37,840 bases of DNA, taken from contig CAKKSD010000045.1 of the NCBI GenBank assembly GCA_919902995.1, positions 1 to 37,840 on the forward strand, in the 5' to 3' direction. Below are positions 1 through 11,678 of this stretch, one piece after another. The position numbers and the translations under genes were made by a program. The notes under the pieces are model-generated. The model did no database searches, was not told the origin of the DNA, and saw nothing but the letters and a program-made list of their open reading frames with translations. Positions within the stretch are counted from its first letter, which is position 1. Each line of letters begins with the position of its first letter. Origin of the DNA: Thermodesulfovibrionia bacterium. Its GTDB lineage: Bacteria; Nitrospirota; Thermodesulfovibrionia; JACRGW01.

Positions 1-57
1 ATAAGGGAAGGCGGAAGGACGGTAGGTGCAGGCGTTATCAGTGAGGTGATTGAGTAG
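1..57 (+). CDS. tuf: elongation factor Tu, C-terminal end (partial)
   Basis: The first 18 codons read IREGGRTVGAGVISEVIE and then TAG. This is the conserved C-terminus of EF-Tu domain III; EF-Tu is the GTPase that brings aminoacyl-tRNA to the ribosome. The rest lies upstream of the window. The stop codon directly abuts the rpmG ATG, so the two genes are probably co-transcribed. The order tuf-rpmG-tRNA-Trp-secE-nusG is common in bacteria and supports the call. Confidence 0.9.
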   Translation: MREGGRTVGAGVISEVIE

Positions 58-210
58 ATGAGAGACATTATTCTTCTAACATGTACAAGCTGTAAGAATA
101 GAAATTATTCCACCAGAAAAAATAAGAAGAATAATCCGGATAAGCTTGAACTTAAGAAATATTGTAAATTTTGTAGAGCCCATACAATACATAAGGAGAC
201 AAAGACATAA
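58..210 (+). CDS. rpmG: 50S ribosomal protein L33
   Basis: This 50-residue protein starts [20 protein letters not shown] and has two CxxC pairs (CTSC and CKFC). That is the zinc-binding form of L33, and the length is normal for the family. The ATG follows the tuf stop without a gap, which suggests translational coupling. It is a large-subunit protein near the E site. A weak AT-rich heptad tract follows immediately, before tRNA-Trp. Confidence 0.95.
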   Translation: MRDIILLTCTSCKNRNYSTRKNKKNNPDKLELKKYCKFCRAHTIHKETKT

Positions 211-250
211 ATTAAATTTAAAATGAAAAATGTAAAATTAAAATTATGGA
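211..250 (+). repeat. AT-rich 7-base periodic tract
   Basis: Between rpmG and tRNA-Trp the sequence reads as consecutive 7-mers of the form attaaat / ttaaaat / gaaaaat / gtaaaat / taaaatt. The repeats are degenerate, but the 7-base spacing matches the much clearer heptad tracts elsewhere in the window. AT-richness alone could mimic some of this, so confidence is moderate. A GAATTC-TG-AATTC inverted repeat follows at about 250-261. Confidence 0.5.
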
Positions 251-298
251 ATTCCTGAATTCAATATGTTTAGATTTGAATTTTGTATTAAAAGATAT

Positions 299-375
299 AG
301 GCCAGTAGCTCTAACGGATAGAGCACCGGACTCCAAATCCGGCTGTTGGGGGTTCGAATCCCTCCTGGCCTGCCA
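299..375 (+). tRNA. tRNA-Trp (anticodon CCA)
   Basis: A complete cloverleaf can be drawn. The acceptor arms are AGGCCAG and CTGGCCT, followed by G and an encoded CCA. The D-arm GCTC pairs with GAGC. The anticodon stem CCGGA/TCCGG encloses the loop CTCCAAA, giving anticodon CCA. The T-arm encloses TTCGAAT. The length is 77 bases. A tRNA-Trp just before secE-nusG is a widespread arrangement and supports the identification. Confidence 0.97.
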
Positions 376-432
376 TAGATTGAAGTAAGTAGAAAAATAT
401 GAGATTCATAATTTCCTTGTTTAGAGGTTATA

Positions 433-615
433 TTGCAAAAGATTAAGGAATATTTAAAAGAGGTAAAGGTTGAACTGAAAAAGGTTGTATTCCCTTCAAA
501 GGATGAAATAATAGGTTCGACATGGGTCGTAATTTTTACGGTTGTTTTGGTGTCTATCTTTCTTGGCATCGTTGATATCGGACTTTCAAGGTTGGTAAAG
601 TTGGTTCTTATATAA
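433..615 (+). CDS. secE: preprotein translocase subunit SecE
   Basis: This 60-residue protein has the short single-span SecE architecture. An amphipathic N-terminal helix (KIKEYLKEVKVELKKVVFPS) contains the conserved W/F-P-S/T-type motif as VVFPSKDE, and one transmembrane segment follows at about residues 30-53. SecE clamps SecY in the Sec channel. The start is TTG at 433 with a weak upstream GAGGT; no ATG is available in frame. It lies directly upstream of nusG, as in most bacteria. Confidence 0.95.
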   Translation: MQKIKEYLKEVKVELKKVVFPSKDEIIGSTWVVIFTVVLVSIFLGIVDIGLSRLVKLVLI

Positions 616-649
616 TATATGATCCCTATGGTTGTGAAGAATTAGTGTT

Positions 650-1183
650 ATGGAAAAGAATTGGTACGTAGTTCATACTTATTCGGGTTTTGAAAAAAAA
701 GTTAAGGATGCCATTGAAGAAAGAGTCAAAAGTCTGGGACTCCAGGACAGGATCTCTAAGATTCTTATTCCAACAGAAGAAGTGATAGAAATAAGAGGTG
801 GTGAAAAAAAAGTCTCTACAAAGAAATTCTACCCTGGGTATATTTTAATAGAGATGGAGATGGATGATGAGACTTGGCATCTCGTAAAGAGTACCCCTAA
901 GGTTACAGGTTTCGTGGGGGGTGGAACATCTCCAGTGCCCCTTACAACCGAAGAACTGGAGACTATAGTAAAACAGATAGAAGTTGGCGCAACGCTTCCA
1001 AAGGTAAAGATCCAGTTTAGGAGGGGGGAGAATGTAAGAATTATCGATGGCCCCTTTACTAATTTCACAGGGATTATCGATGATATAAATCCTGAACATG
1101 GGAAATTAAGGGTTCTCGTAAGTATTTTTGGCAGAGAGACTCCTGTAGAGCTCGATTTTCTACAAGTCGAAAGTGCGAAGTAA
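650..1183 (+). CDS. nusG: transcription termination/antitermination factor NusG
   Basis: This 177-residue protein has an N-terminal NGN domain (starts [33 protein letters not shown] near residue 60) and a C-terminal KOW domain ([20 protein letters not shown], about residues 125-144). NusG binds RNA polymerase and couples it to Rho or ribosomal S10. The length is normal, with no inserted domain II as in Thermotoga or Aquifex types. It sits 34 bases after secE and 25 bases before rplK, consistent with one operon. Confidence 0.97.
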   Translation: MEKNWYVVHTYSGFEKKVKDAIEERVKSLGLQDRISKILIPTEEVIEIRGGEKKVSTKKFYPGYILIEMEMDDETWHLVKSTPKVTGFVGGGTSPVPLTTEELETIVKQIEVGATLPKVKIQFRRGENVRIIDGPFTNFTGIIDDINPEHGKLRVLVSIFGRETPVELDFLQVESAK

Positions 1184-1208
1184 TTATAAATAATGAAAGG
1201 AAGGACTT

Positions 1209-1634
1209 ATGGCTAAAGAGGTTGTAACTAATGTAAAACTACAGATACCTGCTGGCAAGGCTAACCCTGCGCCTCCTGTAGGGCCAGCCCTTGGTCAGCA
1301 TGGTGTGAATATTATGGAATTCTGTAAAGCCTTTAATGCCCAGACCCAGGGACAGGGGGAAACAGTAATACCTGTTGTTGTAACTATCTATACAGACCGA
1401 TCTTTTACATTTATAACTAAAACACCACCTGCATCTGAACTCTTGAAAAAGGCATCAGGTATTATCAAAGGTTCAGGAACCCCTAACAAGGATAAGGTTG
1501 GGAAAGTATCGTCTGCCCAGATAAAGGAAATAGCTAAGACCAAATTACCTGACCTTAATACCACCGATCTGGAGAGTGCTATAAAGATTGTAGAAGGCAC
1601 TGCAAGGAGCATGGGGATAGAGGTCATTAAATAG
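1209..1634 (+). CDS. rplK: 50S ribosomal protein L11
   Basis: This 141-residue protein has the standard L11 length. The N-terminal domain carries the [20 protein letters not shown] signature and the C-terminal domain is the 23S rRNA-binding part ([16 protein letters not shown]). L11 forms the GTPase-associated centre with L10/L12 and is needed for RelA activation. The ATG is preceded by GAAAGGAAGG at a suitable distance. The usual nusG-rplK-rplA order is kept. Confidence 0.97.
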   Translation: MAKEVVTNVKLQIPAGKANPAPPVGPALGQHGVNIMEFCKAFNAQTQGQGETVIPVVVTIYTDRSFTFITKTPPASELLKKASGIIKGSGTPNKDKVGKVSSAQIKEIAKTKLPDLNTTDLESAIKIVEGTARSMGIEVIK

Positions 1635-1643
1635 AGAGGGGAT

Positions 1644-2357
1644 ATGCCTAAGAAGTATATAGAAAGTAAATCAAAATTTGATACCTCAAAGTCTTACAAC
1701 CTTGAAGAAGCACTACAGGTTGTTAAAAATATTGCCTATGCCAAATTTGATGAAACAGTAGATTTGGTTATCCGTCTGGGTGTTGATCCGAAGCATGCCG
1801 ATCAGATGGTGCGTGGTACAGTCGTTTTACCCCATGGTACAGGAAAAGCGGTAAAAGTCCTTGTCTTTGCAAAAGGCGAGAAAGAGAAAGAGGCGAGGGA
1901 CGCAGGTGCTGATTATGCTGGTGCCGAAGACTTGGTTGAAAAGATCAATGGTGGTTGGCTTGAGTTTGACAGTGCTGTTGCAACACCTGATATGATGGGA
2001 TTAGTAGGTAAATTAGGAAAGATACTCGGACCGAGAGGACTCATGCCAAACCCTAAAACCGGAACAGTAACATTTGATATATCCAGGGCTGTAAAGGAAA
2101 TAAAGGCTGGAAAGGTAGAGTACAGAGTAGAAAAGGCAGGTATTGTCCATGTTCCTGTCGGAAGGGTCTCTTTTGATATTAAAAGGCTTTATGAAAATGC
2201 ATACGCTGTTCTTGAATCTATAATAAAGGCAAAACCAGCATCCAGTAAGGGTAAATATTTAAAAAAGATAGCGATTTCTTCTACAATGGGTCCAGGAGTT
2301 TCTGTGGATATTACCCATGTAAGCAATATGTTCATAAAGAAGGAAAGGGGGATTTAA
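1644..2357 (+). CDS. rplA: 50S ribosomal protein L1
   Basis: This 237-residue protein has typical L1 features: [20 protein letters not shown] near residue 40, and the signature [20 protein letters not shown] at about residues 120-139. L1 builds the mobile L1 stalk at the E site and in many bacteria autoregulates its operon. GAGGGG before the ATG serves as the ribosome-binding site. rplJ follows after 4 bases. Confidence 0.97.
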   Translation: MPKKYIESKSKFDTSKSYNLEEALQVVKNIAYAKFDETVDLVIRLGVDPKHADQMVRGTVVLPHGTGKAVKVLVFAKGEKEKEARDAGADYAGAEDLVEKINGGWLEFDSAVATPDMMGLVGKLGKILGPRGLMPNPKTGTVTFDISRAVKEIKAGKVEYRVEKAGIVHVPVGRVSFDIKRLYENAYAVLESIIKAKPASSKGKYLKKIAISSTMGPGVSVDITHVSNMFIKKERGI

Positions 2358-2361
2358 AGGT

Positions 2362-2877
2362 TTGAATAAAGAGAGGAAGGTTAAGGAAATTGCAGACCTC
2401 CATGAAAACTTCAGTAAAGCCAAGGCAGTAATCTTCACAGATTTTAGTGGGCTTAAAGTAGAGGAGATAAATGATCTCAGAAGAAAACTAAAAACTGTCT
2501 CTGTGAATTACAGGGTAATAAAAAATACTCTTGCACAAAGGGCCTCTGAAGGGACAAATCTTGAAACGATAAGGAATAAATTCATAGGTCCTTTAGGTGT
2601 AGCCATTAGCTTTACAGATCCTGTAGCGGCCCCAAAGGCACTTACAGATTTTATGAAAGAAAAGGAAATGTTGAAAATCAAATTCGGGGTTGTTGAAGGT
2701 AAGACTGTAGATGCGAAGGAGATAAAGGCTATAGCAGATTTACCACCAAAGGAAGTGATACTTTCAACACTCCTTGGCGGATTACAATCTCCAAGCAGGA
2801 AATTAGCAGGGCTTCTCTATCAATTAATTGCAAGATTCGGATATGTCCTGGAAGCAGTGAGAGATAAAAAACAATAA
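2362..2877 (+). CDS. rplJ: 50S ribosomal protein L10
   Basis: This 171-residue protein has the L10 N-terminal fold (starts MNKERKVKEIADLHENFSKA; FTDFSGLKVEEINDLRRKL) and the helical C-terminus that binds L7/L12 dimers. The start is TTG at 2362, with AAGGGGG about 10 bases upstream and overlapping the rplA end. There is no long leader, so the classical L10-binding leader of enterobacteria is not visible here; coupling to rplA is more likely. Length is normal. Confidence 0.95.
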   Translation: MNKERKVKEIADLHENFSKAKAVIFTDFSGLKVEEINDLRRKLKTVSVNYRVIKNTLAQRASEGTNLETIRNKFIGPLGVAISFTDPVAAPKALTDFMKEKEMLKIKFGVVEGKTVDAKEIKAIADLPPKEVILSTLLGGLQSPSRKLAGLLYQLIARFGYVLEAVRDKKQ

Positions 2878-2924
2878 AGAAAAATTAGTGTCAGAGTAAT
2901 AATTTAACAAAAAAGGAGGTAAAA

Positions 2925-3317
2925 ATGGTAGCAACAAAGGAAACAATAACGAAAGAGCAGGTATTGGAGTTTATCGATAAAATGACCATCTTAGAGATGT
3001 CCCATTTTATCAAGGAATTTGAAGAAAGATATGGGGTAAGTGCAGCAGCACCTGTAGCTGTAGCATCAGCAACTCCTCAAGCAGAGGCTGCCCGGGTAGA
3101 AGAAAAAACAGCTTTTGATGTTATTCTTTCTTCTTCAGGAGAGAAGAAGATCCAGGTAATAAAAGTGGTTAGGGAACTTACCGCCCTTGGGCTTAAGGAG
3201 GCTAAAGATCTCGTTGAAGGAACTCCAAAGTCTCTAAAAACAGGTGTTTCTAAGGAAGAGGCGGCTACTATAAAGGCAAAGCTCGAAGAACAAGGGGCAA
3301 CAGTAGAAATAAAATAA
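2925..3317 (+). CDS. rplL: 50S ribosomal protein L7/L12
   Basis: This 130-residue protein has the three L7/L12 parts: an N-terminal dimerisation helix, an Ala/Val/Pro-rich hinge (about residues 36-55), and a C-terminal factor-binding domain with the signature [21 protein letters not shown] strong AAGGAGGT lies 6 bases before the ATG, fitting the multi-copy stoichiometry of L12. A long hairpin follows the gene before rpoB. Confidence 0.97.
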   Translation: MVATKETITKEQVLEFIDKMTILEMSHFIKEFEERYGVSAAAPVAVASATPQAEAARVEEKTAFDVILSSSGEKKIQVIKVVRELTALGLKEAKDLVEGTPKSLKTGVSKEEAATIKAKLEEQGATVEIK

Positions 3318-3396
3318 CAGTAATCAGTAGCAAGTAGCAAGTAGTTAAGGGAATTAAGGAAGTCCCCTTGACTACTGAGTACTTGCTACTATTTTT
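3318..3396 (+). terminator. heptad-array hairpin with T-run between rplL and rpoB (attenuator-like)
   Basis: Bases 3326-3352 and 3364-3390 are near-perfect reverse complements: an 11-bp stem, a 3-base internal loop, then about 12 bp including one G-U, closed by an 11-base loop. ATTTTT follows at 3391-3396. The arms consist of 7-base units (CAGTAGC / AAGTAGC / AAGTAGT, and TTGACTA / CTGAGTA / CTTGCTA). Many bacteria have an attenuator or RNA processing site here to lower rpoBC expression relative to rplJL. Partial termination or processing is an inference. Confidence 0.6.
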
Positions 3397-3408
3397 GAAG
3401 GGGTGAGG

Positions 3409-6400
3409 ATGAATTATAGAGTCAGAAAAGATTTTGCTAAAATTCCAACGATTATCGATATCCCTAACCTTATCGATATCCAGAAGAAATCATACGAAAG
3501 GCTTCACCAGAAGGATGTGCCACCTGAAAAGAGAGAAAACAGAGGGCTTCAGTCGGCATTCTTAAATGTATTTCCGATATATGATTTTAACGAAATGGCC
3601 TCTATGGAATTTGCCGAATATTCTATAGGGGAAAGTAAGTATGATGTCAGGGAATGTCTCCAGAAGGGTGTCACTTATGCAGCTACCCTCAAGATCAAGG
3701 CAAAATTGGTTCTCTGGGATAAGAAGGAGGATACCGGAGCAAGAAAATTTAGGGATATAAAGGAACAGGAGGTCTATTTAGGAGAACTTCCTCTTATGAC
3801 AGAAAATGGCACCTTTATAATTAATGGGACAGAAAGGGTTGTGGTAAGTCAGCTCCATCGCTCACCGGGTTGTTTCTTCAGCCATGATAAAGGTAAAACC
3901 CATGTCAGCGGTAAGATCCTTTACTCAGCAAGAATAATTCCTTACAGGGGATCATGGCTCGACTTTGAATTCGATATGAAAGATATCCTTTATTTAAGGA
4001 TAGATAGAAAAAGAAAACTTCCTGCAACCGTTATTCTGAAAGCCTTAGGTTATACGAATGAAGATCTTCTCAAGATATTTTATCCCACTGAGGAAATAAG
4101 GATAAGAAACAAGAACTTTCTGAGAAAGGTTTCTGAGATTTTAGTTGGAGTAAAGGTATCGTCTAACATAGTGGATAAGAAAGCAGATGAGGTAATCCTC
4201 AGAGAGGGTGGAAAGATAACAAAGGCGATACTCAAAAAGATGGAATCATTTAAGATTACAGAAATCCCGATTTCGAGGGAAGATCTTGTCGGCAGGGTTA
4301 CGCTTAAAACTGTAATAGATAAAACAACAGGAGAGGTAATAGTAAAGGGTAATGAGAAGATAACCGAGGCAAATATAGAAAATATACTCAAAAGTGGTAT
4401 AGAAACCATTGAGGTTCTTTTTATTGATGGTGTCCATATTCTTCCCACCTTAAGGGAAACACTTCTTGCTGATAAGGTTAACACGCCTGAGGAATCGGTC
4501 ATAGAGATATACATAAAACTGAGACCAGGAGAGCCTCCTACACCTGCAATGGCAAAAGTACTTTTTAATAACCTCTTCTTTAGCCCGAAACATTATGATC
4601 TTTCTTCTGTAGGCAGGCTGAAACTCAACAGGAGGTTGAATCTGAATATTCCTTTAGACAAGACGGTTCTCACCCCTGAGGATCTGATAGAAGTTATAAG
4701 ATATCTGTTAAATCTCAGGGCTGGGAAAGGAGAGGTTGATGATATAGATCACCTAGGAAACAGAAGGGTACGCTCTGTAGGTGAACTACTGGAGAACCAG
4801 TTCAGGATAGGTCTTGTGAGAATGGAAAGGGCTATCAAGGAAAGAATGAACCTGCTGGATCTCAACGTTTCCATGCCTCATGACCTTATAAATGCCAAAC
4901 CTGTTACTGCGGCAGTAAAGGAGTTCTTCGGAAGCAGCCAACTTTCTCAGTTTATGGATCAGACGAATCCTCTTGCTGAGATTACACATAAAAGGAGACT
5001 TTCGGCCCTTGGGCCAGGGGGACTCACGAGGGAGAGGGCAGGGTTTGAGGTAAGAGATGTCCATCCCACCCATTATGGAAGGATCTGCCCGATAGAGACT
5101 CCGGAAGGGCCGAATATTGGACTTATAACCTCACTTGCTACTTATGCCAATGTCAATGAATTCGGTTTTATTGAATCTCCTTACAGGAAGGTAAAAAATG
5201 GCAAGGTAACCGATGAAATAGAATACCTCTCAGCACTAGATGGGGAGAAAGCTGTTATAGCTCAGGCAAACTCTCCTGTGGATGAGAAAGGGCGTCTTAA
5301 ATCTGAGAGCATATCTGCAAGGGTTGGGGATGAGTTCAAGATTGTGACCCCAGACCAGGTAGACTATATGGATGTTTCTCCAAAGCAAATCGTAAGTGTA
5401 TCCGCAGCACTTATTCCCTTTTTAGAAAATGATGATGCAAACAGGGCATTAATGGGCTCAAATATGCAGCGTCAGGCAGTACCACTCCTTCAGACCGAGT
5501 CACCGGTAGTAGGGACAGGTATGGAAAGGATTGCTGCGAGGGATTCTGGTGTCGTTGTGGCAGCCAAAAGGACAGGTCTTGTTGAAAGGGTGGATGCTAG
5601 TCGAATAGTTGTAAGGGTTGATGAAGATGAAAAATCTGATCTAGATATATATAACCTCGCCAAATTCCAGAGGTCAAATCAAAATACCTGTATAAATCAA
5701 AGACCTATTGTCTCTGTAGGACAAAAGGTGAGGAAAGGACAGATAATTGCAGATGGACCTGCAACAGACATGGGGGAACTAGCCTTGGGAAGGAATGTCC
5801 TTGTAGCCTTTATGCCATGGGGTGGATACAATTTTGAGGATGCTATCCTGATCAGTGAGAAACTTGTGAAGAAAGATACATTTACTTCTATACATATTGA
5901 AGAGTTCGAAATGGAGGCAAGAGATACAAAACTTGGGAAGGAAGAGATAACCCGGGATATTCCCAATGTGAGTGAGGAGGCATTAAAGGATCTTGATGAG
6001 AGCGGCATCATAAGGATAGGGGCTGAGGTTAAACCAGGAGATATATTAGTAGGAAAGGTTATTCCTAAGGGTGAAACCCAGCTTACACCGGAGGAAAAAC
6101 TTCTGAGGGCAATATTTGGTGAAAAGGCAGGAGATGTCAGAGAGGCATGCCTCTATGTACCTCCTGGTATAGAAGGGATTATTGTCGACGTAAAGGTTTT
6201 TTCAAGACGTGGCATAGAAAAGGATGAGAGGGCTAAATCAATTGAAAATGAGGATGTTCTAAGGCTTAAGAAGGATTTCCAGGATGAGGCACGAATTATC
6301 AGAGATGAAGGATCAAAAAGGCTGAGGAGAATGCTACTTGGGAAAAAGGTTACAGAAGATGTGAGAGATTCTGAAAGAGGGAAGATTGTTATTTCAAAAG

Positions 6401-7383
6401 GTAAGGTCATAATACAGAAAAATCTCGATAAATTAACAGATAAAGATCTCCTGAAGATCTCTTTAGCAAATAAGGATGTTCAGGAGAAACTTGAAGATAT
6501 AGAAGGGAACATCGAAGATCAACTGCACCTCCTTGAAACTATTTTTGATGAAAGGATAGGAAAACTAAGGAAAGGTGATGAACTTCCTCCTGGTGTTTTA
6601 AAGTTGGTGAAGGTTTACATCGCTATAAAAAGAAAGGTTCAGGTAGGAGATAAGATGGCAGGACGCCATGGAAATAAGGGGGTAGTATCGAGGATACTTC
6701 CAGTCGAGGACATGCCTTATCTGCCTGATGGCACCTCTGTAGATGTGGTGCTTAATCCTTTAGGTGTACCTTCAAGAATGAATGTAGGTCAGGTTTTAGA
6801 GACACATCTCGGATGGGCTGCCAAGGCGTTAGGACTTTATGTCGCTTCCCCTGTTTTTGATGGTGCTGGTGAGAGAGAAATAAAAGAGATGCTCGAAGAG
6901 GCAAAACTTCCTACATCTGGTCAGATAACACTTTATGACGGGAGAACAGGTGAACCCTTTGATCGTTCTGTGACAGTAGGCTGTATGTATATGATGAAAC
7001 TCCATCACCTTGTAGAAGATAAGCTCCATGCCAGATCCATCGGTCCATACTCATTGGTGACCCAACAACCCTTGGGAGGCAAGGCACAGTTCGGCGGTCA
7101 GAGATTAGGGGAGATGGAAGTATGGGCACTTCAGGCATACGGTGCCGCATATACCCTTCAGGAATTTCTTACTGTGAAGTCTGACGATGTAGTTGGAAGG
7201 GCAAGGATTTATGAAGCCATAGTTAAAGGGCAAAATATACTTGAACCTGGAATGCCTGAGTCCTTCCATGTCCTTATAAAAGAACTTCAGAGTCTCTGCC
7301 TCGATGTTGATCTTCTGGAGTACAAGAAGGACTTTGCCGACAAAAATAAAGGAAAGTCGAAAGAAGTTGTAAGTCGTAAATAA
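3409..7383 (+). CDS. rpoB: DNA-directed RNA polymerase subunit beta
   Basis: This is a full-length beta subunit of about 1,324 residues. The rifampicin-pocket region ([20 protein letters not shown] then RLSALGPGG, around residue 508 onward) has the wild-type residues seen in sensitive enzymes. Other landmarks are [25 protein letters not shown] (catalytic region) and [15 protein letters not shown] near the C-terminus. ATG at 3409 is preferred because GAAGGGGTGAGG precedes it; an in-frame GTG lies at 3403. beta and beta-prime are separate genes. rpoC follows after 155 bases of repeat-derived sequence. Confidence 0.97.
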   Translation: MNYRVRKDFAKIPTIIDIPNLIDIQKKSYERLHQKDVPPEKRENRGLQSAFLNVFPIYDFNEMASMEFAEYSIGESKYDVRECLQKGVTYAATLKIKAKLVLWDKKEDTGARKFRDIKEQEVYLGELPLMTENGTFIINGTERVVVSQLHRSPGCFFSHDKGKTHVSGKILYSARIIPYRGSWLDFEFDMKDILYLRIDRKRKLPATVILKALGYTNEDLLKIFYPTEEIRIRNKNFLRKVSEILVGVKVSSNIVDKKADEVILREGGKITKAILKKMESFKITEIPISREDLVGRVTLKTVIDKTTGEVIVKGNEKITEANIENILKSGIETIEVLFIDGVHILPTLRETLLADKVNTPEESVIEIYIKLRPGEPPTPAMAKVLFNNLFFSPKHYDLSSVGRLKLNRRLNLNIPLDKTVLTPEDLIEVIRYLLNLRAGKGEVDDIDHLGNRRVRSVGELLENQFRIGLVRMERAIKERMNLLDLNVSMPHDLINAKPVTAAVKEFFGSSQLSQFMDQTNPLAEITHKRRLSALGPGGLTRERAGFEVRDVHPTHYGRICPIETPEGPNIGLITSLATYANVNEFGFIESPYRKVKNGKVTDEIEYLSALDGEKAVIAQANSPVDEKGRLKSESISARVGDEFKIVTPDQVDYMDVSPKQIVSVSAALIPFLENDDANRALMGSNMQRQAVPLLQTESPVVGTGMERIAARDSGVVVAAKRTGLVERVDASRIVVRVDEDEKSDLDIYNLAKFQRSNQNTCINQRPIVSVGQKVRKGQIIADGPATDMGELALGRNVLVAFMPWGGYNFEDAILISEKLVKKDTFTSIHIEEFEMEARDTKLGKEEITRDIPNVSEEALKDLDESGIIRIGAEVKPGDILVGKVIPKGETQLTPEEKLLRAIFGEKAGDVREACLYVPPGIEGIIVDVKVFSRRGIEKDERAKSIENEDVLRLKKDFQDEARIIRDEGSKRLRRMLLGKKVTEDVRDSERGKIVISKGKVIIQKNLDKLTDKDLLKISLANKDVQEKLEDIEGNIEDQLHLLETIFDERIGKLRKGDELPPGVLKLVKVYIAIKRKVQVGDKMAGRHGNKGVVSRILPVEDMPYLPDGTSVDVVLNPLGVPSRMNVGQVLETHLGWAAKALGLYVASPVFDGAGEREIKEMLEEAKLPTSGQITLYDGRTGEPFDRSVTVGCMYMMKLHHLVEDKLHARSIGPYSLVTQQPLGGKAQFGGQRLGEMEVWALQAYGAAYTLQEFLTVKSDDVVGRARIYEAIVKGQNILEPGMPESFHVLIKELQSLCLDVDLLEYKKDFADKNKGKSKEVVSRK

Positions 7384-7426
7384 GTTATGGAGAATAAAAG
7401 AAATTTGAAAATTATCATTTAGCAGT

Positions 7427-7519
7427 GCAAATTTTAAATTTAAAATGCTAATTGCTAAATTTGCAATGATTGAACGGCAACATGGTTGCCTCGATCCAAA
7501 AGCTGCGCTCAGGATGACA
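7427..7519 (+). repeat. AT-rich heptad palindrome plus a half palindromic element, rpoB-rpoC gap
   Basis: Bases 7427-7470 read as 7-mers (gcaaatt / ttaaatt / taaaatg / ctaattg / ctaaatt / tgcaatg), with GCAAATTT and AAATTTGC as outer arms. Bases 7476-7490 form a perfect 6-bp hairpin, GGCAAC-ATG-GTTGCC. The tail GCTGCGCTCAGGATGAC resembles the end of the GTCAT...ATGAC palindrome families seen elsewhere in the window. The 155-base gap therefore consists mainly of repeats, with the rpoC ribosome-binding site at its end. Confidence 0.55.
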
Positions 7520-7538
7520 TAAAACTAGGAGGTTTATC

Positions 7539-10500
7539 TTGGAAGACATTTACAGACTTTTTGAAAAGCCAAAAGACCCAACGGACTTTGATGCCATGAG
7601 AATAAGAATAGCCTCTCCTGAAAAGATCAGGGAATGGTCTCATGGAGAAGTGAAGAAACCTGAAACTATAAACTACCGTTCTTTCAAACCTGAAAGGGAT
7701 GGTCTGTTTTGTGCAAAGATATTTGGCCCAACCAAGGATTGGGAGTGTAACTGTGGTAAGTATAAACGGATGAAACATAGAGGTGTGGTCTGTGATAAGT
7801 GCGGTGTAGAGGTGATCCAGTCAAAGGTGAGGAGAGAGAGACTTGGACATATAGAACTCGCAACCCAGGTAGCCCATATATGGTTCCTTAAAGGGATACC
7901 GAGCCGTATCGGAAATATCCTCGATATGAGTCTCAGGCAGATAGAGAAAATACTCTATTTCGAGAATTACGTGGTGATTGATCCCGGGAATACCTCTTTA
8001 AAGGAGAAAGAGCTACTAACCGAAGAGAGGTACAGAAAACTTCTTGCTGAATACGGTGACAGGTTCAAGGCAGGTATAGGTGGAGAGGCGATAAAGGAAT
8101 TGTTGAAAAAGATAAACCTAGATGAACTTTCTTCGGAGCTCAACAAGAAGGTTAAAGAAGCCAGCTCCCTTGCAGTAAAGAAAAAGCTTACCAAGAGACT
8201 CAGGATTGTTGAGGCCTTCAGAAAATCAGGTAACAGGCCTGAGTGGATGATCCTTGATGTAATTCCTGTTCTACCTCCAGAACTCAGACCTTTAGTACCT
8301 CTTGAGGGTGGAAGGTTTGCTACCTCTGACCTTAATGACCTATATAGGAGGGTTATTAACAGAAATAACAGGCTAAAGAGGCTTGAGGAATTAAATGCCC
8401 CTGCAGTTATTATAAGGAATGAGAAGAGAATGCTCCAGGAATCTGTTGATGCCCTTTTTGATAATGGTAGGAGGGGGAGGGTTCTCAGAGGGCCTAATAA
8501 GAGACCTCTTAAATCACTTTCTGATATGCTTAAAGGGAAACAGGGGAGATTCCGACAGAACCTACTCGGAAAGAGGGTGGATTATTCAGGAAGGTCGGTC
8601 ATAGTCGTAGGACCGGAGCTTAAGCTCCATCAATGCGGTCTTCCGAAAAGAATGGCCTTAGAACTCTTCAAACCTTTTATCTTTAACAGGCTTGAGGAAA
8701 TGGAATATGTTACTACGATAAAGGCAGCAAAGAAAATGGTTGAAAAGGAAAAATCCGAGGTCTGGGATGTCCTTGAAGAAGTAATAAAGGAACATCCGGT
8801 TCTTCTTAACAGGGCGCCAACATTACACAGGCTCGGAATTCAGGCCTTTGATCCCATTCTTGTAGAAGGCAAGGCAATAAAACTTCATCCCCTTGTCTGT
8901 GCAGCATTCAATGCAGATTTCGATGGAGATCAGATGGCGGTACATGTCCCACTTTCTATAGAGGCCCAGATTGAGGCAAGGGTTCTTATGATGTCTGTAA
9001 ATAATATCCTTTCCCCGGCAAATGGAAGGCCTATAGTAGTTCCTTCACAGGATATGGTTCTTGGCTGTTATTACCTTACCAAGCAAAGGAAAGGTGCAAA
9101 AGGGGAGGGAAAGGTCTTTTATGGTTCTGAAGAAGTGAGGGTTGCCTATGATGCAGGAAAGTTAGAAGAACATGCCAGAATCAAAGTAAGAATTAATGGC
9201 ACTCTTGTAGATACAACTGTAGGAAGGATTATTCTTGGGGAGATTCTTCCATCGGTGCTTCCATTTTCTCTTGTCAATAAGGAGATGAATAAAAAGGAGA
9301 TAACGAAGCTCATCGAGACAAGCTTTATGGATGTAGGCCACAGGGAGACAGTTTTACTTCTCGATAGGATAGAAAAGATAGGCTTCGAGTATGCAACAAA
9401 AGGAGGGATCTCTATGTGCATTAATGATATGCATATACCGAGCAAGAAGGTAGAACTTATAAAAGAAGCCGAGATAGAAGTTCTGGAGGTTGAAAAACAG
9501 TATGCCGATGGTCTTATTACAGACGGTGAGAGATATAACAAGGTAATTGATATCTGGGCTCAGGTTACAGAAAAGGTGGCTGCTGAGATGATGGCTGAAC
9601 TCGGGGCAGAAGGACTGGGTAAGCATCGGACAAAGGAGGAACTTGAAGAGAGAAGGTCCTTTAACCCTATATTTATGATGGCTGATTCAGGTGCAAGGGG
9701 CTCAACAGCACAGATTCGTCAGCTGGCTGGTATGAGGGGTCTAATGGCAAAACCATCTGGTGAGATTATAGAGACTCCAATAACAGCAAACTTCAGGGAA
9801 GGACTGACAGTCCTCCAGTACTTCATATCTACACATGGAGCGAGAAAGGGGTTAGCCGATACAGCCCTTAAAACAGCAAATTCAGGGTACCTCACTAGAA
9901 GACTGGTGGATGTCTCACAGGATGTGATTATTACTGCGGAGGACTGTGGTACCCTTGAAGGGATATATGTTGTCTCTCTTGTTGAAGGTGGTGAGATTAT
10001 TGAACCACTGGAAGAGAGAATTCTTGGACGTGTTGCTGCTGAAGAGACAAGGGATCCTCTGACAAAGAAGGTTATCGTAGGAAGGGAGAAAGAGATCGAT
10101 GAGTATATTACAGCGAAAGTTATTGAGGCCGGTATTGACAGAGTCAAAATAAGATCGGTACTTACCTGTCAGTCAAAGCGGGGTGTCTGTGCAAAATGTT
10201 ATGGAAGGGATCTCTCAAGGGGACGGATGGTCGAAATTGGAGAGGCAGTAGGGATAATTGCAGCCCAGTCTATCGGGGAACCAGGAACCCAGCTTACCAT
10301 GAGAACATTCCATATAGGTGGAACAGCAAGCAAGGTTATAGAGCAGACAGTCCTTGAAGCGAAGAATACAGGTAAAATACGATATCTCAATCTCAATACA
10401 GTGAAGAATAAAGAAGGTGACAGAATCGTTATGAATAGGAATGGCTTTATTGCCATTTATGATAAAGAAGGCAGAGAAAAGGAGAAATACTCAGTCCTTT

Positions 10501-11678
10501 ATGGTGCAAAACTGAAGGTGGAAGATAAACAAAAGGTTGATGCAGGACAGAAACTTGTCGAATGGGACCCTTATTCTTCATCCATACTGACAGAGGTAGG
10601 TGGAAAGATCGCCCTGGGTGATATTATAGAAGGGGTTACCGTAAAAGATGAAGTTGATGAGGTAACTGGTTTTTCGAGAAAGGTGATCATAGAATACCCC
10701 GCAAATATGAGGCCAAGGATTTCTATAAAAGATGATCATAACAAGACATTGAAGATCCCGGGAACTAATAACCTTGCAAGGTATTCCCTGCCTGCAGGCG
10801 CACATATACTTGTAGAGAGAGGTAATATGGTCCATCAAGGTGATGTTCTTGTAAAGATTCCGAGAGAGACAACAAAGACCAAAGACATTACAGGAGGACT
10901 ACCGAGGGTAGCGGAACTCTTCGAGGCAAGGAAACCCAAGGAACAGGCAGTAATTAGTGAAATAGACGGTACAGTAGAGCATGGTGGCTTTGTAAAGGGG
11001 ATGAGAAGGATTATTGTGAGGAGTGGTCTCGGTGATGAGAGGGAGTATCTAATTCCTAAAGGGAAACATGTGAATGTTCATGAAGGAGACTGGGTCAGGG
11101 CAGGAGAACCACTTATGGATGGTTCGGTAAATCCCCATGACATCCTCGATATCTTAGGCCCTAAAGAACTACAGAAGTATCTCGTAGACGAAGTGCAACA
11201 GGTTTATAGACTTCAGGGGGTCTCTATAAATGATAAACATATTGAGGTGATAGTAAGACAGATGTTGAGGAAGGTGAAAATCGAAGACCCAGGAGATACA
11301 ACATTCCTTATCGGTGAACAGGTGGATAAATTCACTTTTATTAACGAGAATGAAAAGGTAAAAGCTGCTAAAGGTAAACCTGCTATCGGGAAGCCTATCC
11401 TTCTGGGTATAACAAAGGCCTCTTTGACTACGGACAGTTTTATCTCTGCCGCATCATTCCAGGAGACTACGCGGGTTCTTACAGAGGCGGCTGTTACGGT
11501 AGCGGTAGATGAACTGAGGGGACTCAAGGAAAATGTGATTATGGGTAGACTTATCCCAGCAGGCACAGGGGTCTCAAAGTACAGGGATACCTTTGTGAAA
11601 GTACCTCATCAAAAACAAATCCCATCAGATGAAGGGCCTAATACCGAAACCCCTTCGTTCGAAAAAGCGGCAAGTTAA
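7539..11678 (+). CDS. rpoC: DNA-directed RNA polymerase subunit beta-prime
   Basis: This 1,379-residue protein contains all landmark motifs. Zinc site 1 is C70, C72, C85 and C88. The catalytic magnesium loop [12 protein letters not shown] starts at residue 458. The second zinc site lies near C803 and [11 protein letters not shown] (about 877-887). The start is TTG at 7539 with AGGAGG six bases upstream. Unlike in many bacteria, rpsL-rpsG-fusA do not follow; the gene ends just before a heptad hairpin and a Mut7-C gene. Confidence 0.97.
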   Translation: MEDIYRLFEKPKDPTDFDAMRIRIASPEKIREWSHGEVKKPETINYRSFKPERDGLFCAKIFGPTKDWECNCGKYKRMKHRGVVCDKCGVEVIQSKVRRERLGHIELATQVAHIWFLKGIPSRIGNILDMSLRQIEKILYFENYVVIDPGNTSLKEKELLTEERYRKLLAEYGDRFKAGIGGEAIKELLKKINLDELSSELNKKVKEASSLAVKKKLTKRLRIVEAFRKSGNRPEWMILDVIPVLPPELRPLVPLEGGRFATSDLNDLYRRVINRNNRLKRLEELNAPAVIIRNEKRMLQESVDALFDNGRRGRVLRGPNKRPLKSLSDMLKGKQGRFRQNLLGKRVDYSGRSVIVVGPELKLHQCGLPKRMALELFKPFIFNRLEEMEYVTTIKAAKKMVEKEKSEVWDVLEEVIKEHPVLLNRAPTLHRLGIQAFDPILVEGKAIKLHPLVCAAFNADFDGDQMAVHVPLSIEAQIEARVLMMSVNNILSPANGRPIVVPSQDMVLGCYYLTKQRKGAKGEGKVFYGSEEVRVAYDAGKLEEHARIKVRINGTLVDTTVGRIILGEILPSVLPFSLVNKEMNKKEITKLIETSFMDVGHRETVLLLDRIEKIGFEYATKGGISMCINDMHIPSKKVELIKEAEIEVLEVEKQYADGLITDGERYNKVIDIWAQVTEKVAAEMMAELGAEGLGKHRTKEELEERRSFNPIFMMADSGARGSTAQIRQLAGMRGLMAKPSGEIIETPITANFREGLTVLQYFISTHGARKGLADTALKTANSGYLTRRLVDVSQDVIITAEDCGTLEGIYVVSLVEGGEIIEPLEERILGRVAAEETRDPLTKKVIVGREKEIDEYITAKVIEAGIDRVKIRSVLTCQSKRGVCAKCYGRDLSRGRMVEIGEAVGIIAAQSIGEPGTQLTMRTFHIGGTASKVIEQTVLEAKNTGKIRYLNLNTVKNKEGDRIVMNRNGFIAIYDKEGREKEKYSVLYGAKLKVEDKQKVDAGQKLVEWDPYSSSILTEVGGKIALGDIIEGVTVKDEVDEVTGFSRKVIIEYPANMRPRISIKDDHNKTLKIPGTNNLARYSLPAGAHILVERGNMVHQGDVLVKIPRETTKTKDITGGLPRVAELFEARKPKEQAVISEIDGTVEHGGFVKGMRRIIVRSGLGDEREYLIPKGKHVNVHEGDWVRAGEPLMDGSVNPHDILDILGPKELQKYLVDEVQQVYRLQGVSINDKHIEVIVRQMLRKVKIEDPGDTTFLIGEQVDKFTFINENEKVKAAKGKPAIGKPILLGITKASLTTDSFISAASFQETTRVLTEAAVTVAVDELRGLKENVIMGRLIPAGTGVSKYRDTFVKVPHQKQIPSDEGPNTETPSFEKAAS

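Noticed and set aside
288-569. Minus-strand open frame across tRNA-Trp and secE
   Set aside because: It is antisense to a certain tRNA and a certain gene, with no ribosome-binding site or family resemblance.
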